NCBI RefSeq assembly: GCF_004214795.1
Contig: NZ_CP035928.1
Coordinates: forward strand, 620,001 to 684,000
From: Malaciobacter pacificus
GTDB lineage: Bacteria; Campylobacterota; Campylobacteria; Campylobacterales; Arcobacteraceae
Reading direction: 5' to 3'
DNA: 64,000 nucleotides
Positions 7,455 through 16,086 of this stretch are shown piece by piece; positions within the stretch are counted from its first letter, which is position 1, and each line of letters opens with the position of its first letter. The translations under genes were made by a program, and so were the position numbers. Below the pieces are notes generated by a model, which was not told the origin of the DNA, did not search any database, and was given only the letters and a program-made list of their open reading frames with translations.

Positions 7455-8826
7455 TTTAATTAAATCTGTCAAAAATCTCCTAATATCAAAAAGCCTTGTA
7501 GTCTTTGTAGCTACAGGGCTTTTTGCCGTTAATTCTCAAGGCGAATATTTATCAAGTGATAAAAATAAGTCACTATTACTAAAGCCTTATAAAAAAATGA
7601 CAGATGAAGAGTATGACATATTTATGTTAGGAAAGAGTTTTTTTAGAATCCCATGGGTTGAGTCTCCTAGTGCAACAACTGCTAGAGATGGATTAGGACC
7701 ACTATTTGATGCAAATACATGTGTTAGTTGTCATCCTGGAAATGGTAGAGGAACTTTATACTCAAAAAAAGGAAATGCTTCAAGAAGTTTAGTTGCTAGG
7801 GCTTCAATAGATTCAAATGGTAGTGAGTTACATAAGAAACTTTTGATAAATAAAGGTTTTGTTCCTGAACCTGTTTATGGTTCTCAAATATCTATTAATG
7901 GTATACATGGAGTTTTATTTGAAGGAAGAGTAGATATAAAATTTAAAGAAGTAGAAGTTGTTTTTCCTGATGGAGAGATTGATACTTTATTAAAGCCTTT
8001 ATACACTTTGAAAGATTTAAATTATGGAGAATTACATAAAGATTCAAATATCTCTTATAGAATCGCAAATAGTTTAAATGGAATGGGATTAATATCACTA
8101 ATTAGTGATGAAGATATCTTAAAAAATGAAGATGTAGAAGATAAAAATAATGATGGAATTAGTGGAAAAGCAAACTGGGTTAAATCTAAGATAAATGGTC
8201 AAAAAGAGTTGGGAAGATTTACTTGGAAAGCAAGTGTTTCTAGCTTAAAAGAGCAGGTTGCAAATGCAGCTAATAATGATATGGGATTGACAACAACATT
8301 AAATCCCCATGAAAATTGTACAAGTTTTCAAAAAGAGTGTTTAGAAGCTCCAAAGTCAAAAGATAATATTGATATTCCAGATTTTAGATTAGATGCTATA
8401 ACTTATTATTTAAAGAGTTTAAAAACATATAGTGCAAAAGAGACAAAACAGTACAAATTAGGCTTAAAAATTTTTGAAAAAGTAGGTTGCGTAAAGTGTC
8501 ACATAAGTAGTTTTAATACTATAAATGGACAAGAAATTAAACCCTTTTCAGATTTTTTATTACATGATATGGGTGAAGAGTTATCAGATGGTAGAGTTGA
8601 ATTTGAAGCCTCTAAAAGTGAGTTTAGAACAGCACCTTTATGGGGATTAGCCCTTCATGAAAAAATAAATAAAACAAAACCACGATTATTACATGATGGA
8701 AGAGCTAGAGATTTCCAAGAAGCTATTTTATGGCATGGTGGTGAGGCAAGAGATGCTAAAGTAAACTATATGAATTTAGCAAAAAATGAAAGAAAAATTT
8801 TAATTGAATTTTTAAAAGGATTATAA
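7432..8826 (+). CDS. Di-heme oxidoreductase (DUF1111 / COG3488 type)
   Basis: 464 residues. A signal peptide-like segment runs from about residue 15 to 37. Two c-type heme sites are present: CVSCH at 97-101 and CVKCH at 353-357. Between them is the region typical of di-heme thiol-oxidoreductase/peroxidase-like proteins (RDGLGPLFDANTC, LLHDGRARDFQEAI near the C-terminus). The start codon ATG 7432 lies inside the imelysin gene (23-bp overlap), with only a weak GG element before it, so translation is probably coupled. Proteins of this family accompany imelysins in iron-regulated loci; an electron-transfer role in periplasmic iron handling is inferred. Confidence 0.9.
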   Translation: MLKKHNFNLIKSVKNLLISKSLVVFVATGLFAVNSQGEYLSSDKNKSLLLKPYKKMTDEEYDIFMLGKSFFRIPWVESPSATTARDGLGPLFDANTCVSCHPGNGRGTLYSKKGNASRSLVARASIDSNGSELHKKLLINKGFVPEPVYGSQISINGIHGVLFEGRVDIKFKEVEVVFPDGEIDTLLKPLYTLKDLNYGELHKDSNISYRIANSLNGMGLISLISDEDILKNEDVEDKNNDGISGKANWVKSKINGQKELGRFTWKASVSSLKEQVANAANNDMGLTTTLNPHENCTSFQKECLEAPKSKDNIDIPDFRLDAITYYLKSLKTYSAKETKQYKLGLKIFEKVGCVKCHISSFNTINGQEIKPFSDFLLHDMGEELSDGRVEFEASKSEFRTAPLWGLALHEKINKTKPRLLHDGRARDFQEAILWHGGEARDAKVNYMNLAKNERKILIEFLKGL

Positions 8827-9770
8827 TGAAAAAAATATTTGTGTTTATGTTTTTAAATTTAGGAATATTATTTGCTCAAGATAGAGCTTTTACTTCTATT
8901 TTAAAAAATGTTTCAATAGTTGATGTTAATGAAGCTATAAAAAATGCTCAAAATTTAGAAAAGAGTTTCTCAAAAGATGATTTTACAAAGTTTGTACAAT
9001 CATGGAAAGAAGTAGAGACAATGTATTTTGGTGGGGATATTGATGAAAATTATATTGATACTCCAAGATATATTGATGTATTTCACAATTTAAAAGAGGA
9101 TTTATCTGCACAAATGCAAAGGGTAATTGAATCAAAAGATGAGCCAAATATTGCACTGTTTAAAAACTCTTTTAAAACAATAAATGCTTTAGAGTATATT
9201 CTTTATAATGACAAAGAGATAACACAAAGAGAAAAAGAGTTAGCAAAAGCTGTGATTGCTAATATAATCTCTCACTTAAATGATATAAAAGAAGTCTATA
9301 CAAACTATTTAAATGGTCAGCAAAAAGAAGAAGCTTGGGAGAATGCTGTTGTATTAAATACTTTAATTGCTTCAACTTATAAACTTAAAGAGTGGAGAAT
9401 TGGTGACCCAGCTGGATTTACTGCTAAATATAAAAATGATTTAGATAACACTAGAGGTGAATATTTTTTAAGTCAAAACTCATTTAATGCAATTAAAGCA
9501 ATTGTAAATGCACATGAAGAAGTAGTAGGAAATAAATCTTATTATAATTTTGCTTCTATGGCAAAACACAGTGATGCAAAAAATGAAATCAAAGAGGTTC
9601 ATGTAGCTATAGAAGAGATTAAAATTGCTTTATCTAAAATCAAAAAAGATGATTTTAAAAATGCTCAAGAGTTATATAAAGCAGTTAGTAATTTACATAA
9701 TGCATATTATTTATCATTAACAACTCAACTCTCTGTTACTGCAAAAATCTTAGATGCAGATGGTGATTAA
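8826..9770 (+). CDS. Second imelysin-like periplasmic protein
   Basis: 314 residues with a signal peptide (MKKIFVFMFLNLGILFAQD). The helical composition and the segment INALEYILYND (aligned with the HxxE region of imelysins but lacking the His) fit the shorter imelysin-like group next to DUF1111 proteins. KEWRIGDPAGF also fits this group. The start overlaps the preceding stop by one base (TAATG), indicating coupling. The missing His suggests that the metal site differs from that of the upstream lipoprotein. Family assignment is good; the exact role in iron handling is unknown. Confidence 0.8.
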   Translation: MKKIFVFMFLNLGILFAQDRAFTSILKNVSIVDVNEAIKNAQNLEKSFSKDDFTKFVQSWKEVETMYFGGDIDENYIDTPRYIDVFHNLKEDLSAQMQRVIESKDEPNIALFKNSFKTINALEYILYNDKEITQREKELAKAVIANIISHLNDIKEVYTNYLNGQQKEEAWENAVVLNTLIASTYKLKEWRIGDPAGFTAKYKNDLDNTRGEYFLSQNSFNAIKAIVNAHEEVVGNKSYYNFASMAKHSDAKNEIKEVHVAIEEIKIALSKIKKDDFKNAQELYKAVSNLHNAYYLSLTTQLSVTAKILDADGD

Positions 9771-9772
9771 TA

Positions 9773-10687
9773 TTGAATGAATTTTATGCTTTAGAGTATT
9801 TTATAAATCCAGGAAAGAGACTTTACTGGATTTATATTATTAGTTCAGTGTTATTAGCAATAATATATTTTTACTATACAAAAAAGAGTAATAGATTAAT
9901 AACTTCTTCAAAACTTTGGCTACATCCTAGTGCAAAGTTAGATTATTATTACTTTTTTGTATCTTATTTTATAAATATATTATTGTTAATACCACTAATT
10001 GTAAGTGCTAAAACAGTTGCTTTGAGTGTAAATAAGTTTTTATTTTTACAATTTGATTATTTTGAAAATACACTATTTTCATATAGTCAAATTGTAGTGA
10101 TGTATACAATAGCATTATTTATCGTAAGTGATTTTACAAGATATTGGCTTCATAGATTTTTACATACTATACCAGTACTTTGGGAATTTCATAAGGTACA
10201 TCACAGTGCAAAAGTATTAACACCATTTACATTTTATAGAGTTCATCCTGTTGAAAATTTACTTTTTGGTATACGTTATAGTTTAAGTATTGGATTAGTA
10301 ACAGGAGTATTCATTTACTTTTTTGGTGCAATGATAAATATAAAAATGGTTTTAGGGGTTAATATAATTTTATTTATATTTTCAATTTTTGGTTCAAATT
10401 TGAGACATTCTCATGTACCTTTTTCTTATGGTAGGATATTAGAAAAAGTATTTATGTCTCCAAAGCAACATCAAGTTCATCATAGTAAAAAACATTTTAA
10501 TAAAAATTATGGTGGATACCTCTCACTTTGGGATAATATTTTTGGTAGTTTAAAATTATCCCATGAAGTTAAGGTTTTAAAATTTGGATTAAGAGCTGAG
10601 CAGATGAGTGATTATAATTCTATTTCAAAAGTTCTAATTAAACCATTTTTAAATTTGCCACAAGTATTTAGTAGGAGAAAAAAATGA
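9773..10687 (+). CDS. Sterol desaturase / fatty acid hydroxylase family membrane protein
   Basis: 304 residues with about four to five hydrophobic segments. The di-iron histidine motifs of the superfamily are visible: HRFLH, HKVHH, and HQVHHSKKH, with DFTRYWLHR before the first. Known members use O2 and a non-heme di-iron centre to hydroxylate or desaturate lipids, in the membrane. The start appears to be TTG 9773, two bases after the imelysin stop, with GATGGTG as a weak ribosome site; no in-frame ATG gives the conserved start. Its place within an iron-repressed operon is odd, because it is an iron-dependent enzyme. The substrate is unknown. Confidence 0.85.
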   Translation: MNEFYALEYFINPGKRLYWIYIISSVLLAIIYFYYTKKSNRLITSSKLWLHPSAKLDYYYFFVSYFINILLLIPLIVSAKTVALSVNKFLFLQFDYFENTLFSYSQIVVMYTIALFIVSDFTRYWLHRFLHTIPVLWEFHKVHHSAKVLTPFTFYRVHPVENLLFGIRYSLSIGLVTGVFIYFFGAMINIKMVLGVNIILFIFSIFGSNLRHSHVPFSYGRILEKVFMSPKQHQVHHSKKHFNKNYGGYLSLWDNIFGSLKLSHEVKVLKFGLRAEQMSDYNSISKVLIKPFLNLPQVFSRRKK

Positions 10688-11805
10688 AATATTTTTTAGT
10701 TTTAGGTATTTTTAATATCTTTTGTTTTGCTGCAACTAGTAATCAAGCAGTAAAAGAGAACTTAGGTCAAGCACTATTTTTAGATGCAAACCTATCAAAA
10801 AATAGAACAATGTCTTGTGCAACTTGTCATAATCCAAGTGCAGGTTTTGTAGATGATAGAGATAATGGTGTTGCTAAAATGGCATCTTTAGGTGATGATG
10901 GAAAATCTCTAGGAGATAGAAATGCTCCAATTGCTGCTTATGCAAAGTTCTCTCCAAAATTTCATTTTGATGAAAAAAATAAAGTTTATAAAGGTGGTCA
11001 ATTTTGGGATGGGCGAGCTAATACTTTAGAAGAACAAGCAGGAGGACCACCTCTTAATCCTATTGAGATGGGAATGGCTTCTAAAGAAGAAGTTGTTGAA
11101 AGATTAAAAGAGAATAGTTATTATGTGAGTACTTTTAAAGAGTTATATGGAGATAATATTTTTGAAGATTTAAATAAAGCTTATAATGCTATGACTGAGG
11201 TTATTGCAACTTTTGAAAGAACAGAACAATTTTCACCTTTTGACTCAAAATATGATAAGTTTTTAAGAGGGGAATATGATTTAACTGTTTTAGAAGACTT
11301 AGGTAGAACAATATTCTTCTCAAACAATAATAACTCTTGTATAAATTGCCATGTATTAAAAGTTGAAGACGCTCCTATGGAAACATTTACTAACTATGAA
11401 TATCATAATATTGGGGTTCCTATAAATGAAGCTTTAAGATCAAAAAATGGTGTAAAAGAGATAGATAAAGGTTTACTAGCAAATCCTTTAGTAAATGATG
11501 AAGCACAAAAAGGTAAGTATAAAGTTCCCACACTTAGAAATATAGCAGTAACTGCACCTTATATGCATAATGGAGTATTTAAAGATTTAAAAACAGTAGT
11601 TGAGTTTTATGATAAATATAACAATAAAGATAGAACTATAAACCCTGAGACAGGTAAACCTTGGAGAGAGCCTGAAGTTAAAGAGACAATATCCCTTGAT
11701 GATTTAAAAGCAAAAAAGTTAACTGATAGAAAAGTTGAAGCATTAGTTGCTTTTATGAAACTTTTAACTGATGAGAAGTATGAACATCTTTTAGAAAATA
11801 AATAG
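10684..11805 (+). CDS. Di-heme cytochrome c peroxidase / MauG family
   Basis: 373 residues with a signal peptide (about 1-17). Two heme c sites: CATCH at 45-49 and CINCH at 219-223. The order and spacing match bacterial di-heme peroxidases/MauG proteins. LDANLSKNRTMSCATC, FWDGRANTLEEQAGGP and YMHNGVFKDL are characteristic of the family. Acting in the periplasm, it would reduce peroxide using cytochrome c electrons, or oxidise a protein partner as MauG does. The start overlaps the preceding stop (ATGA). It is the fifth gene of the Fur-box operon. Confidence 0.9.
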   Translation: MKYFLVLGIFNIFCFAATSNQAVKENLGQALFLDANLSKNRTMSCATCHNPSAGFVDDRDNGVAKMASLGDDGKSLGDRNAPIAAYAKFSPKFHFDEKNKVYKGGQFWDGRANTLEEQAGGPPLNPIEMGMASKEEVVERLKENSYYVSTFKELYGDNIFEDLNKAYNAMTEVIATFERTEQFSPFDSKYDKFLRGEYDLTVLEDLGRTIFFSNNNNSCINCHVLKVEDAPMETFTNYEYHNIGVPINEALRSKNGVKEIDKGLLANPLVNDEAQKGKYKVPTLRNIAVTAPYMHNGVFKDLKTVVEFYDKYNNKDRTINPETGKPWREPEVKETISLDDLKAKKLTDRKVEALVAFMKLLTDEKYEHLLENK

Positions 11806-11848
11806 TAAAAAATAGTTACAATAGTTTAATTTTACATAAGGATATCGT

Positions 11849-12532
11849 ATCAAAATTCTATTTATCACACTATTTTTTACATTTAGTTTATTCGCTAATT
11901 TTGAAAATGATTTCAAAGATTTAGAGAATAAAAAAGAACAAATTATTAATAATTATAAAATTCGAATAGAACTTGCGAAAATTGAGGATAAAAAAATTAG
12001 ATATGAAATATTAAGTAATACTTTAAAATGTATTAATAATTCTAGAAGTAGTACAGAGTTAGATGCTTGTAAAGCACAAGAAAATTCAATTTTAATGGAT
12101 TATATAAATAAAGACTTTGATAGTAGTAAAGAGTTTACTATTATCAAAAATAGAGTTTTAATTGAGTATAAGGCTAAGTACTTAAAGACAAAACAGAAAG
12201 TAAAAAAAGAACTTATAAATCAAACTTTAAAATGCATAAAAACTTCAAAAAACTCTAATGATATAAATAGTTGTAAACACAATGAATCAATTAATTTAGA
12301 AAAAATATATCTTAGCTATGAAGATAATCCAAGATTAAAAAATATTATTGATAAAGATGAATTAATAAATAGATATCAAATAAGAATTGAAATGGCAAAA
12401 CTTGATAATGATATCTCAAAAGTTGAAATTTTTTCAAAGACTCTAAAGTGTTTTGAATCTTCACGAACAAAAAGAGATATCTATTTTTGTAAAAATAATG
12501 AGAAGAACAGAATTATTAAATATCTAAACTGA
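11849..12532 (+). CDS. Exported three-repeat CX12C protein with apparent ATC start
   Basis: The frame opens after a TAA at about 11836. Read from ATC 11849 it gives 227 residues beginning with a convincing signal peptide (KILFITLFFTFSLFAN). AAGGA (11838-11842) sits six bases before that ATC, ideal spacing. No ATG, GTG or TTG occurs in frame until ATG 12095, which would remove the signal peptide and the whole first repeat. The mature protein is three helical units of about 70 residues, each with TLKC(I/F)xxS and a second Cys after exactly 12 residues: C61/C74, C129/C142, C201/C214. Each pair probably forms a disulfide. Family unknown. Either an unusual start codon or a recently lost ATG explains the structure. 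It follows the peroxidase gene by 43 bases. Confidence 0.65.
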   Translation: MKILFITLFFTFSLFANFENDFKDLENKKEQIINNYKIRIELAKIEDKKIRYEILSNTLKCINNSRSSTELDACKAQENSILMDYINKDFDSSKEFTIIKNRVLIEYKAKYLKTKQKVKKELINQTLKCIKTSKNSNDINSCKHNESINLEKIYLSYEDNPRLKNIIDKDELINRYQIRIEMAKLDNDISKVEIFSKTLKCFESSRTKRDIYFCKNNEKNRIIKYLN

Positions 12533-12591
12533 TTTTTAATATAAACTTGCTTATAATAAGTACAAAATATATATAATGAGGAGAGATCATT

Positions 12592-13296
12592 ATGTCAAAA
12601 AAAGTACTTATAACTGGTGGTAACAAAGGGATAGGTCTTTGTGTTTCAAGAGCTATGTTAGAGTTTGGATATGAAATAGTAATTGTAGCAAGAGATTTTG
12701 AAGATTGTCCAATAGTTGGTGTTGAAAATGTTACAGCTATTGAATATGATTTATCAGATGTTGATAATTTACCAAAGCTTATGGAAGAGGTTGGTGAAGT
12801 TGATATTCTAATCAATAACGCTGGATATATGCAACCTAAATATACTTATGATAACTATCCTAAAGAAGCAAAAGAGCATCTTATGAATGTTGATTTACAC
12901 ACTCCCGTTGAATTAATGAACCTAGTTAGTGTTTCAATGAAAAAGAAAAAATTTGGAAGAATCGTAAACACAGCTTCAATTGCAGGACAAATTGGACATC
13001 CTGATGTTTGGTATGGTATTGCAAAAGCTGGACTTATAAATGCAACAAAAATATATGCAAAACTATTAGGGACTGATGGAATTACAGTTAATTGTGTTGC
13101 ACCAAGTGCAGCTGAAACTGGAATGCAAAAAGATAATGATGAGGCAAGAAAAAAGGCTTTTAAAGCAGCAGTTGTAACAAACAGATTTGCTGAACCTGAA
13201 GAAGTAGCGAAAGCTATTGTTTGGTTAGCAACGGATTGTCCTGAGTATATAAATGGAATAACAATAGATATAAATAATTGTTTTTATCCAAGGTAA
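12592..13296 (+). CDS. Short-chain dehydrogenase/reductase (SDR)
   Basis: 234 residues, typical classical SDR length. The nucleotide-binding motif TGGNKGIG is at the N-terminus, followed by NNAG at about residue 74. The catalytic Ser lies in NTASIAGQIG and the catalytic Tyr/Lys in YGIAK. The ending NGITIDINNC occupies the place of the usual C-terminal GG motif. Strong ribosome site GAGGAGA. It is flanked by the CX12C protein and the chemoreceptor, 28 bases before the latter. The family reduces or oxidises small carbonyl/alcohol substrates with NAD(P)H; the substrate cannot be inferred here. Confidence 0.9.
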   Translation: MSKKVLITGGNKGIGLCVSRAMLEFGYEIVIVARDFEDCPIVGVENVTAIEYDLSDVDNLPKLMEEVGEVDILINNAGYMQPKYTYDNYPKEAKEHLMNVDLHTPVELMNLVSVSMKKKKFGRIVNTASIAGQIGHPDVWYGIAKAGLINATKIYAKLLGTDGITVNCVAPSAAETGMQKDNDEARKKAFKAAVVTNRFAEPEEVAKAIVWLATDCPEYINGITIDINNCFYPR

Positions 13297-13323
13297 AGTT
13301 AAAAAAATTAGTAGGGAATAGTA

Positions 13324-15354
13324 ATGTTTAAAAATACAACGATTAGATCAACTATGATGATTTTTTCATCAATAATTATAATAGTTGCAATATCAAATAT
13401 GGTAATTAGCTACTTAAATTTAAGTAGTGTAAATAAAAAAGTAGAGAGTCAAGCAAATGATGTATTACCAATTTCATTTGAGTTATTAGCTTTAGAAAAA
13501 AATACAATTCAAATACAACAGTGGCTTACAGATATATCTGCAACTAGAGGTGCTGAAGGTTATGATGATGGTTTTAGTGAAGCAAAAGTATATTTTGAAA
13601 AAGCAAATAAAAATATTGATAGATTAATTGAATTAAATAAATTAAATAATCATTTAGAGCAAATTCCTATTTTAGACTCATTTAGAAATGATCTAAAATC
13701 TTTTTATGAAATGGGTTATAAAATGGCAGAGGTTTATATAAAAGATGGTCCAGAGTTTGGAAATAAAATGATGGAAAAATTTGATCCATATGCCACAAAA
13801 ATAACAACTCAACTTCAAAAAATGATTTCATATGAAGAGGAAATAAATAGAAGTCTTGAAAAAGATATTGTTGATTCTGTTCATGCTTCATTGACTATTA
13901 GTATTTTACTAGGATTCTTACTATTGATTGTACTTACTATTATTTTTGTAAGCTTGTATTATAAAACTGTTCCAAAAATTGAGGCTTTTGAACATGGTTT
14001 AAAAGATTTCTTTAGATTTTTAAATAAAGAAACAAAAGAGGTTGTTCTATTAGATGATAGTACAGATGATGATATTGGTCAGATGTCAAAGGTTATTAAT
14101 GAAAATATTAAGAAAACTCAAAAAGATATTTTAAGAGATAGTGAATTTATTGCAGATGTTACTAGATTTGTAAATGAACTAAAATCTGGAAATATGTTAG
14201 CTAAAATTGAAAAAGATACAGATTCTCAAGACTTAAAGGAACTTAGAAAATTATTGATTGAATTACAAGATTATTTAGAACATACAATTGCAAGAGATTT
14301 AAATAGATTGCTTGACATACTATCTAGTTTTAGCAGATATGATTATACTCCAAGATTTGAAAATGCTTATGGAAAAGTAGCAGTTGCTGTTAATGAACTT
14401 GGTGATGCTATTACTTCTATGTTAATTGAAAATAAATCAAATGGTTTAACATTAGAGCAAAATTCAAAAACTTTGATGAATAATGTACATGAATTAAGTA
14501 ATTCATCAACTAGTGCAGCAGCTTCACTAGAGCAAACAGCAGCAGCTTTAGAAGAGATAACTTCTACAATTAAAAATGATAATGTAAAAGTAAATCAGAT
14601 GTCACAATATGCAAATGAATTATCTTCTTCTTCAACAAAAGGTCAAACATTAGCTTCTCAAACAACAAATGCAATGGATGAAATAAATGATAAAGTAACA
14701 GCTATTAATGAAGCAATTTCAGTAATTGACCAAATAGCATTCCAAACAAATATTTTATCATTAAACGCTGCAGTTGAAGCAGCAACAGCTGGTGAAGCTG
14801 GTAAAGGATTTGCTGTAGTTGCACAAGAGGTTAGAAACTTAGCTTCAAGAAGTGCAGAGGCTGCTAAAGAGATTAAAGATTTAGTAGAAGATGCTACACT
14901 AAAAGCAAATAGTGGTAAAACTATTGCTTCTGAGATGATTGAAGGTTATAATGGTTTAAATGAGAATATTGCTAAGACTTTAGAGTTAATTAAAGATGTT
15001 GAAAGTTCATCAAAAGAACAATTAGCTGGAATTTCTCAAATAAATGATGCAGTTACTTCTCTTGATAAACAAACACAACAAAATGCAGAAGTGGCTTCAG
15101 TGACTAAAACTATTGCTGAGTCAACTCAAACTATTGCACATACTGTTGTTGAAAACGCAAATGCTAAAGATTTCAAAGGTAAAGATACAGTAGTAGCAAA
15201 GAAGGTTGAATTAGCTCATCAAGTTAATGTGAGTAGTTCTACTGTGACTACTTCAAAACCTAAAATTGTAGAGCCTAGACCTATTAAAACAACAACTAAT
15301 TCAAATACTATTATTTCATCAAATAATGATAATGATGAATGGGAAAGTTTTTAA
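13324..15354 (+). CDS. Methyl-accepting chemotaxis protein with C-terminal CheR-type pentapeptide
   Basis: 676 residues. TM1 is at about residues 13-33 and TM2 at about 190-213, bounding a helical periplasmic ligand domain of about 155 residues. A HAMP-like/linker region follows, then the signalling domain with the conserved hairpin tip, [19 protein letters not shown] (about 488-506). The protein ends in a flexible Ser/Thr tail finishing with EWESF, which fits the xWxxF pentapeptide used by CheR/CheB tethering in other bacteria. The methylation helices are rich in Gln/Glu/Ala. The signal is unknown. No other chemotaxis genes lie nearby. Confidence 0.92.
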   Translation: MFKNTTIRSTMMIFSSIIIIVAISNMVISYLNLSSVNKKVESQANDVLPISFELLALEKNTIQIQQWLTDISATRGAEGYDDGFSEAKVYFEKANKNIDRLIELNKLNNHLEQIPILDSFRNDLKSFYEMGYKMAEVYIKDGPEFGNKMMEKFDPYATKITTQLQKMISYEEEINRSLEKDIVDSVHASLTISILLGFLLLIVLTIIFVSLYYKTVPKIEAFEHGLKDFFRFLNKETKEVVLLDDSTDDDIGQMSKVINENIKKTQKDILRDSEFIADVTRFVNELKSGNMLAKIEKDTDSQDLKELRKLLIELQDYLEHTIARDLNRLLDILSSFSRYDYTPRFENAYGKVAVAVNELGDAITSMLIENKSNGLTLEQNSKTLMNNVHELSNSSTSAAASLEQTAAALEEITSTIKNDNVKVNQMSQYANELSSSSTKGQTLASQTTNAMDEINDKVTAINEAISVIDQIAFQTNILSLNAAVEAATAGEAGKGFAVVAQEVRNLASRSAEAAKEIKDLVEDATLKANSGKTIASEMIEGYNGLNENIAKTLELIKDVESSSKEQLAGISQINDAVTSLDKQTQQNAEVASVTKTIAESTQTIAHTVVENANAKDFKGKDTVVAKKVELAHQVNVSSSTVTTSKPKIVEPRPIKTTTNSNTIISSNNDNDEWESF

Positions 15355-15358
15355 AATC

Positions 15359-15391
15359 AAAAAAGTGACTATTTAAGGTTACTTTTTTTTA
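15359..15391 (+). terminator. Intrinsic terminator of the chemoreceptor gene
   Basis: A 9-bp stem (AAAAGTGAC/GTTACTTTT, one G-U) with an 8-nt loop and a run of T. It separates the receptor gene from the TetR operon. Confidence 0.75.
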
Positions 15392-15400
15392 TTATTAATT

Positions 15401-15436
15401 TAGAATAAATGTTCTATAATTAGAATAAATGTTCTA
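15401..15436 (+). promoter_or_regulatory. Duplicated TetR-type operator
   Basis: Two identical 16-bp copies of TAGAATAAATGTTCTA (15401-15416, 15421-15436), each with TAGAA/TTCTA dyad symmetry. They start exactly 20 bp apart, about two helical turns, so two dimers could bind one face. The second copy ends 14 bases before the TetR ATG, consistent with autorepression of the whole efflux operon. Confidence 0.8.
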
Positions 15437-15450
15437 ATTAAAGGACTAAA

Positions 15451-16086
15451 ATGCTAATAAGAAAAGAACAAATCTTACAAACATCCTTAAAACTTTTTAA
15501 TGAAAAAGGTTGTTTAAATACTTCAACAAGACATATAGCTGATGAATTGAATATTAGTGTAGGGAATCTTTATTATTATTTTAAAAATAAAGAAGAGATA
15601 GTAATAGAGCTTTTTTTAAGATATTTAGAAAAGGTTTTTAAGAATGTCACTAACTTAAATTATGAAAAAGATGAGATATTTTTATTAAAAGAATTTTTAT
15701 TAGATAATTTAGAAATAGAGATAGAGTATAGGTTTTTTCATTTAGAATTAAATTTATTAGTTATCTCTTTTTCTAAATTTAAACAAATAATGCAAACTCA
15801 ATTAAAAAGTGAAATAGAACTAATAACACAATTAATCAAGCACCAAATAAAATATGGTTACATAAAAGAACTAGATGAAAATGAAATAGAATTCTTTGTA
15901 TCTAATATTTGGATTGTTGTAACAAATAATGTCTTATATTGGAGTTTACAAGAGCATGATATTTTTTCACTTACTAAAAAAGCTGCATTAAATAAATATT
16001 ATTTAATAAAACCATATTTAACAAAGAAAAGTTTAGATAATGAAAATATAAAAGATATTGAAAAAGTATTAAAGGATAAGAGATGA
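15451..16086 (+). CDS. TetR/AcrR family transcriptional regulator
   Basis: 211 residues. The N-terminal helix-turn-helix is clear: FNEKGCLNTSTRHIADELN followed by SVGNLYYYFKNKEEIV (about 16-50), the AcrR-type signature. The C-terminal two thirds is helical, the ligand/dimer part, with no recognisable subclass. It is the first gene of a six-gene operon and sits directly behind two copies of a 16-bp dyad operator. It most likely represses its own operon until a pump substrate binds. The next gene overlaps by ATGA. Confidence 0.9.
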   Translation: MLIRKEQILQTSLKLFNEKGCLNTSTRHIADELNISVGNLYYYFKNKEEIVIELFLRYLEKVFKNVTNLNYEKDEIFLLKEFLLDNLEIEIEYRFFHLELNLLVISFSKFKQIMQTQLKSEIELITQLIKHQIKYGYIKELDENEIEFFVSNIWIVVTNNVLYWSLQEHDIFSLTKKAALNKYYLIKPYLTKKSLDNENIKDIEKVLKDKR

